Shown: positions 17,099 through 25,646, numbered from the stretch's first letter. The stretch: DNA of 64,000 bases from Acidobacteriaceae bacterium (GCA_003134855.1 PLCS01000010.1:124001-188000); one strand, 5' to 3'. Numbers and translations: made by a program. The notes: generated by a model not told the origin, from the sequence alone.

Positions 17099-18253
17099 AT
17101 GTCCACTTCCCCCTGCAAATACTCAACTCTTGCCGTTCATGCCGGGCAGTACCCGGACCCGCTGACGGGCGCCGTGAATGTGCCTGTTTACCTTTCTTCG
17201 ACCTTTGAGCTGACCGGCATCGGCACCGACCGCGGCTGGGACTACTCGCGCGCCGGCAACCCGACGCGGGACCGGCTGGAAGAGGCGCTGGCGGCGCTGG
17301 AAGGCGGCACGAGCGCCCATGCGTTTACCACCGGGATGGCGGCAATCTCGGCGCTGGTGGCGATGCTGCGCGCCGGCGACCACCTGATCTGCTCCAAGGA
17401 CGTGTATGCCGGCACGGTGCGGCTCTTCGACCGCATCGTGTCGGGCTATGGCATCGAGATTGAGTACGTGGACACCAGCAACCTCGAAGCGGTTGCCGCG
17501 GCGATCCGGCCCTCGACCAAGCTGATTCACATCGAGACGCCCAGCAATCCGCTGATGGTGCTGACCGACATCGCCGGTGTCAGCCAGATCGCCCACGCGC
17601 GCGGCATCGAGGTCAGCGTGGACAATACCTTTCTGTCGCCGGTGCTGCAAAGCCCGCTGGCGCTGGGCGCGGACATTGTGATGCACTCGACGACGAAGTA
17701 CCTGAACGGCCACTCGGACGGGCTGGGCGGGGCGCTGATCGGCTCCACGCCCGAGCACAAGGAGCGGTTTCTGCTGGTGCAGAAGGCGGCCGGCGGCGTG
17801 ATGTCGCCCTTTGAGTGCTTCCTGGTGCTGCGCGGCATCAAGACGCTGCCGCTGCGGATCAAGCAGCACGAGGAAAATGGCCGCGCCGTGGCGGAGTTTC
17901 TCTCCACGCATCCCAAGGTGAATAAGCTGGCTTATCCGGGTCTGAAGAGCAATCCGCAGTACGATCTGGCCGTGAAGCAGCAAAAGGGATTTGGTTCGAT
18001 GATGAGCTTCGAGGTGGAGTCGCGCGAGGCCGCGGGACGGTTCCTGGCGGCGATCAAAATCTTCCTCAGCGCAGAGTCGCTGGGCGGGGTCGAATCGTTG
18101 GCCTCGCACTCGGCCACGACCACGCACGGCTCGGTGAGCGAAGAGGTGCGCGCATCGATGGGAATCACGCAGGGACGCATCCGGCTCTCGATCGGCATCG
18201 AGGACAAGGAAGACCTGATCGCCGATTTGGAGCAGGCGCTGGCGGCGGTGTAG
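17099..18253 (+). CDS. Cys/Met metabolism PLP-dependent enzyme (cystathionine gamma-synthase/lyase type)
   Basis: 384-aa fold-type I PLP enzyme. Seen: 'VPVYLSSTFELTGIGTDRGWDYSRAGNPTR', whose Tyr and Arg bind the PLP phosphate, the substrate-site 'SVDNTFLSPVLQSPLALGAD', and the Schiff-base lysine in 'MHSTTKYLNGHSDGLGG'. The C-terminus carries 'SLGGVESLASHSATTTHGSV' and 'IRLSIGIEDKEDLIADLEQA'. The family covers cystathionine gamma-synthase, beta/gamma-lyases and methionine gamma-lyase, and the sequence alone does not separate them. No S-box or SAM riboswitch fits in the 62-bp leader. The tsaB gene follows after only 7 bp. Confidence 0.93.
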   Translation: MSTSPCKYSTLAVHAGQYPDPLTGAVNVPVYLSSTFELTGIGTDRGWDYSRAGNPTRDRLEEALAALEGGTSAHAFTTGMAAISALVAMLRAGDHLICSKDVYAGTVRLFDRIVSGYGIEIEYVDTSNLEAVAAAIRPSTKLIHIETPSNPLMVLTDIAGVSQIAHARGIEVSVDNTFLSPVLQSPLALGADIVMHSTTKYLNGHSDGLGGALIGSTPEHKERFLLVQKAAGGVMSPFECFLVLRGIKTLPLRIKQHEENGRAVAEFLSTHPKVNKLAYPGLKSNPQYDLAVKQQKGFGSMMSFEVESREAAGRFLAAIKIFLSAESLGGVESLASHSATTTHGSVSEEVRASMGITQGRIRLSIGIEDKEDLIADLEQALAAV

Positions 18254-18260
18254 GAGGCTC

Positions 18261-18992
18261 ATGCCAGAATCGACGCTTCTCATCGGCATCGACACCTGCG
18301 GCCCCTCGGGTTCGGTGGCGCTAGGGCGCTGGGACGGCCAGGCCGTTGAGATTCTTGGACAAATTGAGCTGGAAGGGCGCAGCTACTCCTCTACTTTGGT
18401 TGCGGCTGTCGGCGAGTTGCTCGGACGAACCAGTATGCAACTTGGTCTGCTCGATGCAATCGTGGCCGTCAACGGTCCCGGCAGCTTCACCGGCGTGCGC
18501 GTGGGCTTGAGCGCCGTGAAGGGTCTCGCCGAGGCGGCGCGGATTCCGGTAATCGCCGTTTCGCGGCTGGAGGTGCTGGCGGCGAAGGTCGGGGCCCCCA
18601 GCGGCAGGTCTTCGTCGCTGGGGTGGCAAGCTGGCGTGGAATCGGCGGCTCTCGATGCGCATCGCCACGAGGTCTACTTGCGGCTGGGTGTGCGTGGTGA
18701 GCAGGGAAGGGAACTGCTGGCCGGTGCGCATGAGCTTGCGGCCATTGAAGCTATGCCCCCCCGGATCGCCATCTGCGACGAGGCGGCCGCCCTGCTGCTG
18801 GCTTCGGCTTGGCCGCAGGCAGAACTGATCCGCACCGCCGCGCCCACCGCCGCCGACGCGCTTCAGCTCTGCGCGCCGCGCGTCGCCGCCGGCGTGTTCG
18901 TCGATCTCGCGCTGCTGGACGGCCATTACCTGCGCCGCTCGGATGCGGAGATATTTGGCGAGCCGGCTGCGGCGGAGCCGCAACGCCCATGA
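18261..18992 (+). CDS. tsaB: tRNA threonylcarbamoyladenosine biosynthesis protein TsaB
   Basis: ASKHA-fold partner of TsaD/TsaE needed for t6A37 on ANN-decoding tRNAs. 'LIGIDTCGPSGSVALGRWDG' at the N-terminus and the hallmark 'VNGPGSFTGVRVGLSAVKGL' are clear. Residues 111-122 (GAPSGRSSSLGW) are encoded by a family D palindrome (18591-18626) between 'VIAVSRLEVLAAK' and 'AALDAHRHEVYL', a junction where homologs normally go straight on. 243 aa. The stop overlaps the rimI start (ATGA), the classical tsaB-rimI arrangement. Confidence 0.94.
   Translation: MPESTLLIGIDTCGPSGSVALGRWDGQAVEILGQIELEGRSYSSTLVAAVGELLGRTSMQLGLLDAIVAVNGPGSFTGVRVGLSAVKGLAEAARIPVIAVSRLEVLAAKVGAPSGRSSSLGWQAGVESAALDAHRHEVYLRLGVRGEQGRELLAGAHELAAIEAMPPRIAICDEAAALLLASAWPQAELIRTAAPTAADALQLCAPRVAAGVFVDLALLDGHYLRRSDAEIFGEPAAAEPQRP
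18591..18626 (+). repeat. Family D palindrome, copy D1, in frame inside tsaB
   Basis: 36 nt: GGGGCCCCCAGCGGC, loop AGGTCTTC, GTCGCTGGGGTGG. The stem arms pair (CCCCAGCGGC with GTCGCTGGGG, one G-T pair). The same 36-nt length and frame are seen in ilvE (50058-50093). Confidence 0.85.
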
Positions 18993-19462
18993 CTCCCCTT
19001 TTCCCCTCCGCTCTTATCCGCCGCATGACCCCTGCGGACCTCGACCGGGTGATGGAGATCGCCGAGAGCCTGAAGGAGGCGCCCCAATGGCCCCGCTCCG
19101 CCTACCTGACCGCGCTGCATCCCGAAGCCGCGCCGCGCCGCATTGCGCTGCTGGCCGATGATTCCATCACCGGCGTTGTTGCCGGATTTGCCGTGGCCAG
19201 TCTGCTGCCGCCGGAGGCGGAGCTGGAGATGATCGCGGTGGCTCCCACGGCCCAGCGGCGGGGACTGGCCCGGCAGCTATTTTTTTCTCTGGCCGCGGAG
19301 CTCCGCACGGCAGAGGTTTTTGGGGTTATTCTGGAGGTGCGCGCCACCAACCAGCCGGCGCTTGAGCTTTACCGGCGGTTGGGTTTTGTGGAAACCGGCC
19401 GCAGATTGCGCTACTACCATGATCCAGTTGAAGATGCGATCCTGATGCGCCTCCGGCTTTGA
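18989..19462 (+). CDS. rimI: Ribosomal-protein-alanine N-acetyltransferase RimI-like
   Basis: 157-aa GNAT acetyltransferase, probably acetylating the N-terminal Ala of ribosomal protein S18. The start is the ATG that overlaps the tsaB stop; the ORF-track extension lies inside tsaB. The acetyl-CoA motif A is 'MIAVAPTAQRRGLARQLF' (Q/RxxGxG/A), followed by 'ILEVRATNQPALELYRRLGF' and 'RLRYYHDPVEDAILM', all RimI-typical. The pairing with tsaB supports RimI rather than another GNAT. Confidence 0.9.
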   Translation: MTPLFPSALIRRMTPADLDRVMEIAESLKEAPQWPRSAYLTALHPEAAPRRIALLADDSITGVVAGFAVASLLPPEAELEMIAVAPTAQRRGLARQLFFSLAAELRTAEVFGVILEVRATNQPALELYRRLGFVETGRRLRYYHDPVEDAILMRLRL

Positions 19463-19565
19463 GAGCCCCGCGCCTCAGGCTGACCGAAGACTGATTCCGC
19501 GCGTCTAACGGAACAGGTGGTGATTGCCGTCACGCAAGACGCCTTTCCGCGCTGAATTCCACAGC

Positions 19566-19590
19566 CGGAGGTTACTTCCGGTTCTTTTTG
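19566..19590 (+). terminator. Probable rho-independent terminator after rimI
   Basis: CCGGAGG-TTA-CTTCCGG forms a 7-bp stem (one G-T pair) with a 3-nt loop, followed by TTCTTTTT. It lies about 100 bp after the rimI stop. Confidence 0.65.
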
Positions 19591-19652
19591 GCTTGCGAAG
19601 TACGCTGTGAAGGCGATATATGTAAGTGTTCCTTAACAAACGGAGGTGCCGG

Positions 19653-19862
19653 ATGGATGAAGTACAGGATTCCACGCTGAGCGCAGAAATAGATCGCCTG
19701 CAAGTCGAACATCGTCATTACGCTCAGCGGCTGGAAGAGTTGCTGCAAAAGCCGTATCTCTCCACAGAGGAGCAGATCGAGGAAATCAAGCTCAAGAAGC
19801 TAAAGCTGCACGCCAAGGACCTGATCTTCTCCCTGGAGCGCAGATTGCCGGTCACTGCTTAG
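19653..19862 (+). CDS. DUF465 (YdcH-like) small coiled-coil protein
   Basis: 69 aa, almost entirely helical: 'AEIDRLQVEHRHYAQRLEELL' then 'STEEQIEEIKLKKLKLHAKD', the DUF465 pattern of a helical hairpin. The start at 19653 follows a strong GGAGG (19642-19646); the longer ORF-track start would bypass it. DUF465 proteins are short, soluble and of unknown function. It is transcribed on its own between rimI and a small secreted protein. Confidence 0.88.
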   Translation: MDEVQDSTLSAEIDRLQVEHRHYAQRLEELLQKPYLSTEEQIEEIKLKKLKLHAKDLIFSLERRLPVTA

Positions 19863-20008
19863 GTTTTTTACGGCAACGTTGAACGCAGGCGATTTGTCCG
19901 AGCGCCAGTCCTGCGCGGCCTCCGAGTGGGGAGTGTGCCACACGCGCCGCGCATTGCTGTGTCTGCAAGCGAACCGAATGGCCGTCCCAGATACACGCAC
20001 CAGTAAAC

Positions 20009-20015
20009 AAGGAGG
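20009..20015 (+). promoter_or_regulatory. Strong ribosome binding site pointing to an ATA start
   Basis: AAGGAGG at 20009-20015 is the best Shine-Dalgarno in its region. Six bases on, at 20022, the codon is ATA and not ATG, GTG or TTG. From ATA the frame runs open into a normal signal peptide. Confidence 0.6.
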
Positions 20016-20021
20016 TTCGAT

Positions 20022-20450
20022 ATAAGAGCGTCGCATCGAAGCATCTTCGCCAACGTAGCGGTTTGTGCCTTGCTCATGACCGCAACCGCACCGGCAAACG
20101 CCCAGTCGAGCACCCCCATCGGTGGTGTTACCAATTCCGACGTGGTATGGATCGGCGTTGCAGTAGCCGTCATAGGCGCGGGGGTCGGCATCGGCCTCTT
20201 TTACGCCGTTCATCATGGCCAGTCTCTTAGCGGCTGCGCTGTTTCAGGTTCCAGTGGCCTCGAACTTCAGAACCGTGGCAATCAGCAGACCTATGCCCTT
20301 GTCGGAGAAGTAGCCGGCATCAAGCCTGGAGATCGCGTCCGCGTCTCAGGCAAAAAGGCAAAGAAGAGCGACGGCAGCGCCCAGCAGTTCGTGGTGGAGA
20401 AGCTGACCAGGGACTACGGTGCTTGCAAAGTTCAGCCGGCGGCGCCGTAG
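20022..20450 (+). CDS. Small secreted/membrane protein of unknown function, apparent ATA start
   Basis: From ATA at 20022 the frame gives a basic head (RASHRSIFAN), a hydrophobic core (VAVCALLMTATAP) and a cleavage-like ANAQ, a textbook signal peptide. The ORF track begins later at a TTG (20070), which would remove the basic head and has no ribosome site. The mature part has a second hydrophobic segment (VVWIGVAVAVIGAGVGIGLFY), then a small soluble domain with two Cys ('LSGCAVSGSSG', 'DYGACKVQ') and a beta-rich 'KPGDRVRVSGKKAKK'. About 142 aa. Family not recognised. Alternative: the start codon has mutated from ATG and expression is reduced. Confidence 0.65.
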   Translation: MRASHRSIFANVAVCALLMTATAPANAQSSTPIGGVTNSDVVWIGVAVAVIGAGVGIGLFYAVHHGQSLSGCAVSGSSGLELQNRGNQQTYALVGEVAGIKPGDRVRVSGKKAKKSDGSAQQFVVEKLTRDYGACKVQPAAP

Positions 20451-20569
20451 ACCGGAACGTTGTTCTGTGTGGTCCCGATTCAGCTTGGTGAGTGTGCCTC
20501 GAAATTTGTGCCAAGCCAGCCCGCTCTGCCGGGTAGTGGAACCAAGTGGCCGTATAATCGTCTGGGACT

Positions 20570-21271
20570 ATGGTTCGTGACGGGTACATCTACGGTGTGA
20601 GCTTGCTGGCAGTGGCGGTTGTGCTGGCGTGGGCCACGGGCAACTGGGCGTGGAGCATCGCGCCGGTGCTCCTGGCGGCGTTTTTTCTCTGGTTCTTCCG
20701 CGATCCCGAGCGGACGATTCCATCGGAGCCGGGGCTGATTGTCTCACCCGGAGATGGCCTGGTGACCGAAACGGCCGTTATTGACACCCCCCAGGGGCAG
20801 CGGCAGCGGATCAGCATCTTCCTCAGCGTCTTCGATGTGCATGTGAACCGCTCGCCGATCGCCGGTGTCCTGGCCAGCGTGCGCTATCAGAAGGGCCAGT
20901 ACCTGAACGCGATGAACCAGGCCTCGGCCGACCAGAATGAGCAGAACATCGTGACCGTGCAGGGCGGTGGATACGAGGTCACCTTCAAGCAGATCGCCGG
21001 CCTGCTGGCCCGGCGCATCGTCTTCAACCTCAAGGAGGGCGGCTGGGTGGATCGCGGCCAGCGGGTGGGCCTCATCAAGTTCGGTTCCCGTGTGAACGTG
21101 ATTTTGCCGGCAGAAGCGGAACTGTGCGTGAAGGTGGGCCAGCGCGTCAAAGGCGGCTCCAGCGTGCTGGCCGCCATGGCGGACGCGGAGATGGCGTCGT
21201 TTGTGTCAAGCGTGAAGAAGACCATTAGCGCCAGCGTGCAGCCCGGTGAGCCCCAAGGAGACCGCCCGTGA
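20570..21271 (+). CDS. psd: Phosphatidylserine decarboxylase (short, PSD-A-like type)
   Basis: Pyruvoyl enzyme that converts phosphatidylserine to phosphatidylethanolamine at the membrane. 233 aa with two N-terminal membrane segments ([16 protein letters not shown] and [15 protein letters not shown]), then '[21 protein letters not shown]' and '[14 protein letters not shown]'. The self-cleavage site is in '[14 protein letters not shown]', where the Ser would become the pyruvoyl group. It directly precedes pssA with a GTGA overlap, giving a two-step PE pathway in one operon. Confidence 0.94.
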   Translation: MVRDGYIYGVSLLAVAVVLAWATGNWAWSIAPVLLAAFFLWFFRDPERTIPSEPGLIVSPGDGLVTETAVIDTPQGQRQRISIFLSVFDVHVNRSPIAGVLASVRYQKGQYLNAMNQASADQNEQNIVTVQGGGYEVTFKQIAGLLARRIVFNLKEGGWVDRGQRVGLIKFGSRVNVILPAEAELCVKVGQRVKGGSSVLAAMADAEMASFVSSVKKTISASVQPGEPQGDRP

Positions 21272-22179
21272 ACCAAACCGATGCCTCACTCGCCAAGGCC
21301 AGAGCACAGGCGCGGCTGCGTCGCGGAATGTTCCTGCTGCCTTCGCTGTTCACCGTGGGCAACATCGCCGCCGGCTACGTTTCCATCACCCAGACCATGG
21401 CGGCCCTCACCGGCATCGGCGACGTGCATCAGCACTTGGATTGGGCGGCCATCGCCATTCTGATCGCCATCCCCCTGGACTCGCTGGACGGCCGCATCGC
21501 CCGCATGACCAACACGTGCAGCGACTTTGGCAAGGAACTGGACTCACTGGCCGACGCGATTACCTTCGGCGTGGCGCCCAGCCTGCTGGCGCTGATCTGG
21601 GGCTTTCACTTTTTATCTGATGCGATCAATCCGCAGATGCATGAGAATTTGCTTCACGCCGGAGCCTTCATTTGCTTTCTCTTTCTCATCGGCGGGGTCT
21701 CGCGGCTGGCACGCTTCAATATCAGCCACGACGCGCAGCCGCGCAATCCTGGGCGGCCGGACCGGAAGTACTTTGTGGGCATGCCCATACCAGCGGCGGC
21801 GGGTTTGCTGGCCGCCAGCGTTCATTTCTGCGGCGGCTATCCGGTGATGGAGTGGTGGGTGGCGCTGATCTGGCTGGCTCTGGTAGGCACAAGCGGCTTC
21901 CTGATGGTCAGCACCTGGAGGTTCTGGTCCGGCAAGGAACTCAGCTTCTCCCGCCGTCATCCATACCAGATCCTGATTTTCATCTCGATTGTGCTCTTCC
22001 TGATCCTCAAGTTTTCCCAGGGGGTGCTCTTCACGCTGGCTCTGGTTTATATGTTCAGCGGCATCTGGGCGCGGGCGGCATATTCGTGGTCGTGGCGGCG
22101 GCGCTGGCGGTCGACCGGCGCGATCGCCTCTCTGCCCGAGGCAGCCACAATCGAATCGGAGCCGCTGAAGCGGCCGTAG
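21268..22179 (+). CDS. pssA: CDP-diacylglycerol-serine O-phosphatidyltransferase
   Basis: Integral membrane CDP-alcohol phosphatidyltransferase making phosphatidylserine. The GTG start at 21268 overlaps the psd stop. The signature D-G-x2-A-R-x8-G-x3-D-x3-D is intact in '[20 protein letters not shown]' plus 'LDSLAD'. About six or seven hydrophobic segments follow (for example '[17 protein letters not shown]', '[15 protein letters not shown]'). 303 aa, somewhat long for the family because of a charged C-terminal tail ([20 protein letters not shown]). Confidence 0.94.
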   Translation: MNQTDASLAKARAQARLRRGMFLLPSLFTVGNIAAGYVSITQTMAALTGIGDVHQHLDWAAIAILIAIPLDSLDGRIARMTNTCSDFGKELDSLADAITFGVAPSLLALIWGFHFLSDAINPQMHENLLHAGAFICFLFLIGGVSRLARFNISHDAQPRNPGRPDRKYFVGMPIPAAAGLLAASVHFCGGYPVMEWWVALIWLALVGTSGFLMVSTWRFWSGKELSFSRRHPYQILIFISIVLFLILKFSQGVLFTLALVYMFSGIWARAAYSWSWRRRWRSTGAIASLPEAATIESEPLKRP

Positions 22180-22216
22180 TCTTCGCTATTGGACCATCCA
22201 AACCAAAGGAACGCCT

Positions 22217-23242
22217 GTGTACAAGATCGCCATTGCCGGAGCCTCAACCCTGGTGGGCCGGGAGTTGAAGGAAGCCCTGTCGGAGTCGCCACTGGCGGCG
22301 GACCACTTCGTGCTACTGGACGAGGAGGAGACTGAGGGCCAGTTGGACCAGGTGGGCGACGAGATCACCTTCGTCCAGGCCATCGCACCCGACGCCTTTA
22401 ACCGCGTGGACTTCACCTTCTTCTGCGGCACGGAGGATCTGACCCGCAAGCACTGGCGCTCGGCGCTGCGCGCGGGTTCCACGGTCCTCGACCTCAGCGG
22501 CGCTCTCGACCAGGAGCCGGGTGTAATCGTCCGCGCCCCTTGGCTCAGCTCCGAGGCGGCTGCCGTTGACCTGTTTACCCCCGCCGTGGTCCCGGCAAAC
22601 CCCGCGGCGCTGGCGCTGGCGCTGCTGCTGGAAAGGCTGCAACAGGCCGCCCCAGTGCGCAGCGCCTTCGCCACGCTGCTGCTGCCGGCCAGCGAGTTTG
22701 GCCGCGCCGCGCTGGACGAGCTTCATCAGCAGACCGTGAGCCTGCTCAGCTTCCAGGGGATTCCGCGCGAGCTCTACGACACGCAGGCGGCCTATAACCT
22801 GCTGGCCGGCCTGGGAGAAGCCGCCAAGGTCAGCCTGGGCGCGGTCGATGCGCGGATTCGCCGCCAGTACGCCGCACTCTCCCAAGGCCGCTGGCCCGCG
22901 CTGGCTCTGCAAGTCATCTCCTCGCCGGTCTTTCACGGCCACACCTTCTCGATTGCCATCGAGCTGGAGCGGCCAGTGGAGATTGCCGCACTGGAAGAGG
23001 CTATGAGCGGCGGCCATGTGGACCTGGTCCTCGAAGAGACCGATTCTCCCTCGAACCTGGCCGCCACCGGCCAGAACGACGTACTGGTGCGCCTGCGGCC
23101 CGAACTGGACGCGCGCAATTCCAGCCTGGTCTCCCGCCTGTGGCTGTGGGCCGCATCGGACAACCTGCGCATACAGGCACAGAATGCCGTCGAGTGCGCC
23201 CTGGATCTGCGTCGCCTCAGGCCGCAAGGGACGGTGCAGTAA
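22217..23242 (+). CDS. Aspartate-semialdehyde-dehydrogenase-like protein lacking the catalytic cysteine
   Basis: 341 aa with the Asd fold: an NAD(P) motif 'IAIAGASTLVGRELKEALSE', 'FFCGTEDLTRKHWRSALRAG', 'VLDLSGALDQEPGV', and the C-terminal 'VFHGHTFSIAIEL' that matches the substrate-side His region. Where Asd has the nucleophile in a P-N-C-S/T motif, this protein has 'VVPANPAALALALLL', with no Cys. It therefore resembles the USG-1 class of Asd paralogs, which are not expected to reduce aspartyl phosphate. It lies 37 bp after pssA and is probably in the same transcript. The role is unknown. Confidence 0.8.
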   Translation: MYKIAIAGASTLVGRELKEALSESPLAADHFVLLDEEETEGQLDQVGDEITFVQAIAPDAFNRVDFTFFCGTEDLTRKHWRSALRAGSTVLDLSGALDQEPGVIVRAPWLSSEAAAVDLFTPAVVPANPAALALALLLERLQQAAPVRSAFATLLLPASEFGRAALDELHQQTVSLLSFQGIPRELYDTQAAYNLLAGLGEAAKVSLGAVDARIRRQYAALSQGRWPALALQVISSPVFHGHTFSIAIELERPVEIAALEEAMSGGHVDLVLEETDSPSNLAATGQNDVLVRLRPELDARNSSLVSRLWLWAASDNLRIQAQNAVECALDLRRLRPQGTVQ

Positions 23243-23269
23243 GATCTCCTGCTTCGCTTTCGGTGTGCC

Positions 23270-24628
23270 CTACGGCTTCGCGGCCAGCTTGGGCGGGTCG
23301 GTGATGTACTCGTCGCCAATGCGCGCGAGCAGCAGGGCGCGGCGGTCGGTGAGCAGCTTCAGCCGGTTGGTCGCGTCGATGAACTCCTGCTTTTGCGCGG
23401 CGGTCAGCGGCGTTGCCGGAGTGCTCATTTTGGTCAGCTCATCCAGGCGCGCCTGCAGGCGTGGCAACTCGCGGTCGATCAGGATGGGATGAATCACCGG
23501 CGTTTTGGCGCGGCCCCGTGCCAGCTCATTGCGGTTGTTCTCGCCCCATACGGGCAGAACGCCCACGTGGCCCAGCTCGACGCGCACCCCGGCCGGCCCG
23601 TAATCCTTGCGGACGGCGGAAAACAGCCCGATCATCTCGTCGCGCGGATCGCCATTTTTGTCCGGCATCAGTCCGTCCACATAGGTGCGCGACTGGTTGG
23701 AGAGGAAATTGCCCAGCGAATAGAAGATGACCGCATCGCGTCCGTCGGCGGTGCGGTACGTCTCCACCGGCTGCAAAACGTGCGGATGGTGGCCGACGAT
23801 CACCGCGGCCCCGGCCTCCAGCATCTTGTGCGCGGTCTCTACGTCCTCGGGCCGAGGCGCGGGCGCATACTCCGTGCCCCAGTGAATCGAAACCACCAGC
23901 AGATCGCACTTGAGCCGCGCCTGCCTGATCGCTTCCAGAGCACCGGCTTCGTCCATTCCCGGCGCGCCGCCCGACTCGCCCGGATAGGGAAAGAAGTTCA
24001 CATGCGGCAGCTCGTCCTTGTCGGGATTGCGGCCGCCGTTGAGCCAGCGCGTCATCCCCAGCCAGCCGACTTTGATGCCATTGGCCTCAACGATCACCGG
24101 CTGCCAGGCCTGCTGCGCCGTGTCGCCTGAGCCGACAAAGAGCAGCCCCTGCTCGCGCAGATGCTCGCGCGTCTCGGCAAAGCCGGCCCAGCCCTGGTCC
24201 ATCACATGGTTGTTGGCGAAGGAAACCATCTTGATGCCGTTGGCCTTGAGCGCGTCAATCAAAGCGATGGGCGCATCGAAGAGGAAGGGCTTCGACCCGC
24301 GCGAGTGCGCCGGCGCCACCGGAGTTTCCAGATTCACGAAGCCGAAGTCGGCGTGCTGGAAGACGTCGGCGACATCGGAGAAGAGCGCGCCCCATCCCGC
24401 TGAGCCGTCCCCGGCAGCGGCGGCTGCGGCGCGAACCGGCTCGTGCGGAATCACATCGCCGGCGACGGCAAAGTTCACCTGGGCCAGCTCGTGCGGATAA
24501 GGCACTTGAGCCGCCGCCGAACGGCTTGTACGATAGCCGAGCAGCAGCGCCGCGCCGATGGCCACGACGGCCAGAAGCAATGCGCCGGCTCCGGCCAGCC
24601 ATCCGTGCCTGCGACTCGTCCAGTTCAT
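23270..24628 (-). CDS. CapA-family (poly-gamma-glutamate synthesis type) metallophosphatase
   Basis: Membrane-anchored calcineurin-like enzyme of the CapA/PgsA family. From the Met at 24628: a basic head (NWTSRRHGW), a membrane segment (GALLLAVVAIGAALLLGY), then the outside domain with 'FAVAGDVIPH', 'FGFVNLETPVAP', 'VSFANNHVMDQGW', 'VVSIHWGTEY', 'IVGHHPHVLQPVE' and 'IFYSLGNFLSNQ', covering all conserved blocks of the family. The ORF-track GTG start (24691) would add 21 residues and is less likely. 452 aa. Substrate unknown; no capB or capC homologs are near, so capsule synthesis is not implied. A Lys/Arg/Leu-rich helical tail ends the protein. Confidence 0.87.
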   Translation of the reverse strand: MNWTSRRHGWLAGAGALLLAVVAIGAALLLGYRTSRSAAAQVPYPHELAQVNFAVAGDVIPHEPVRAAAAAAGDGSAGWGALFSDVADVFQHADFGFVNLETPVAPAHSRGSKPFLFDAPIALIDALKANGIKMVSFANNHVMDQGWAGFAETREHLREQGLLFVGSGDTAQQAWQPVIVEANGIKVGWLGMTRWLNGGRNPDKDELPHVNFFPYPGESGGAPGMDEAGALEAIRQARLKCDLLVVSIHWGTEYAPAPRPEDVETAHKMLEAGAAVIVGHHPHVLQPVETYRTADGRDAVIFYSLGNFLSNQSRTYVDGLMPDKNGDPRDEMIGLFSAVRKDYGPAGVRVELGHVGVLPVWGENNRNELARGRAKTPVIHPILIDRELPRLQARLDELTKMSTPATPLTAAQKQEFIDATNRLKLLTDRRALLLARIGDEYITDPPKLAAKP

Positions 24629-24782
24629 TGCCTGCGCCAATTCAGACCTCGTCCTTGCAGCAAATGGAATGCAATCAGCATACAGGTTCACCGGGGAGCG
24701 TAGTCAGGAAAAGCAGGTCATGGAACCAGCCAAATCCCGAAGGCTGTGAGCCGCATGGAGCGAACTGCGAAGATCCGGTTTG

Positions 24783-24808
24783 CCGGAGCGCTCTGAAATC
24801 CGCTCCGG
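24783..24808 (+). promoter_or_regulatory. Hairpin in the pyrE leader
   Basis: CCGGAGCG and CGCTCCGG are perfect 8-nt inverted repeats around a 10-nt loop, ending 21 bp before the pyrE ATG. There is no T-run. It could be an operator or a translational hairpin; TACAAT follows at about 24817. Confidence 0.35.
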
Positions 24809-24829
24809 GAACGCATTACAATCAATCCA

Positions 24830-25435
24830 ATGACTATCCACGCCCAGCAATTGCTTTCGATTCTCGCCCGCTTGAGCTTCCGCCTCGGCCAGTTCAAGCT
24901 CTCCTCCGGCGGCACCAGCGACTACTATGTTGACTGCCGCACCACCACCCTCCATGCCGAGGGCGGACGCCTCACCGGCCACGCCATCCTTGAACTGCTG
25001 GAAGAGCACGGCATTGAGGCCGAGGCCGTCGGCGGACTCACGCTTGGCGCGGACCCCATCGTCTCCAACGTGGCCACCGCCAGCGCCTGGCGCGCGCAAT
25101 CGAAGCCGGGAGCGCCGCTGCTGCACGGATTTCTGGTCCGCAAGGCGGAGAAGGCGCACGGCACCGGCCGCCGCATTGAAGGCTTCAACAGTCCCGGTGC
25201 GCGCGTGGTCATCGTGGACGACGTCTGCACCACCGGCGCCTCTACCATCAACGCCATCGAAGCCGCACGCGAGGCCGGCATGACGGTCGCCGCCGTGGTC
25301 TGCATCGTGGAGCGCGAGGAAGCCAACGGCCGCCCTGCCGTCGAAGCTGCCGCTGCCGGTGTGCCCTTTCTCTGCCTTTTCACAGCCGAACAGGTCCGCG
25401 CCGAGCACGTCAGTCAGATCGCGAAGACGATATAG
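24830..25435 (+). CDS. pyrE: Orotate phosphoribosyltransferase
   Basis: Type I PRTase that adds orotate to PRPP in UMP synthesis. 201 aa with 'FKLSSGGTSDYYVDCRTTTL', 'VGGLTLGADPIV', 'FLVRKAEKAHGTGRRIEG' and the PRPP-binding motif 'VVIVDDVCTTGASTINAIEA'. The start follows directly after the 8-bp hairpin. A strong bidirectional terminator follows. pyrD is also in this window (53962), but the two are not linked. Confidence 0.96.
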   Translation: MTIHAQQLLSILARLSFRLGQFKLSSGGTSDYYVDCRTTTLHAEGGRLTGHAILELLEEHGIEAEAVGGLTLGADPIVSNVATASAWRAQSKPGAPLLHGFLVRKAEKAHGTGRRIEGFNSPGARVVIVDDVCTTGASTINAIEAAREAGMTVAAVVCIVEREEANGRPAVEAAAAGVPFLCLFTAEQVRAEHVSQIAKTI

Positions 25436-25474
25436 TTCGCGGGAAAACGCGAAGCAGTAATCCGGTAATAGCAG

Positions 25475-25518
25475 AAGGCCCGGCGGAGCAGGTCAAAGAA
25501 CCTGCTCCGCCGGGCCTT
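25475..25518. terminator. Strong bidirectional terminator between pyrE and the GH30 gene
   Basis: A perfect 19-bp stem (AAGGCCCGGCGGAGCAGGT paired with its complement) with the loop CAAAGA. The A/T ends on both sides would allow use from both converging genes. Confidence 0.9.
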
Positions 25519-25524
25519 CCGTGG

Positions 25525-25646
25525 CTAGTTGACCGTGCAGGCCGTTCTGTTGAGCAGGAACGCCGCGGGTATTGAGTTGGTGGCGCCGTTCCAGGTAAGG
25601 TTGAAGTACACGCCGGACTTACTGCAGCCGCTGCTGCTGGACGCAG
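25525..25646 (-). pseudogene. Out-of-frame C-terminal tail after the GH30 gene
   Basis: Directly after the GH30 stop, another minus-strand frame reads 'AASSSSGCSKSGVYFNLTWN' and then 'GATNSIPAAFLLNRTACTVN' before its own stop. It looks like a real secreted-protein C-terminus (Ser linker, two Cys, Trp, Asn-rich beta pattern) and not like a shadow. The parent enzyme may have lost a third C-terminal module by a one-base frameshift, or the tail may be read by frameshifting. Confidence 0.45.

Noticed and set aside
17123-18295. 390-aa minus-strand ORF opposite the Cys/Met PLP enzyme
   Set aside because: Arg/His/Gln-rich antisense shadow; no ribosome site, no recognisable domain.
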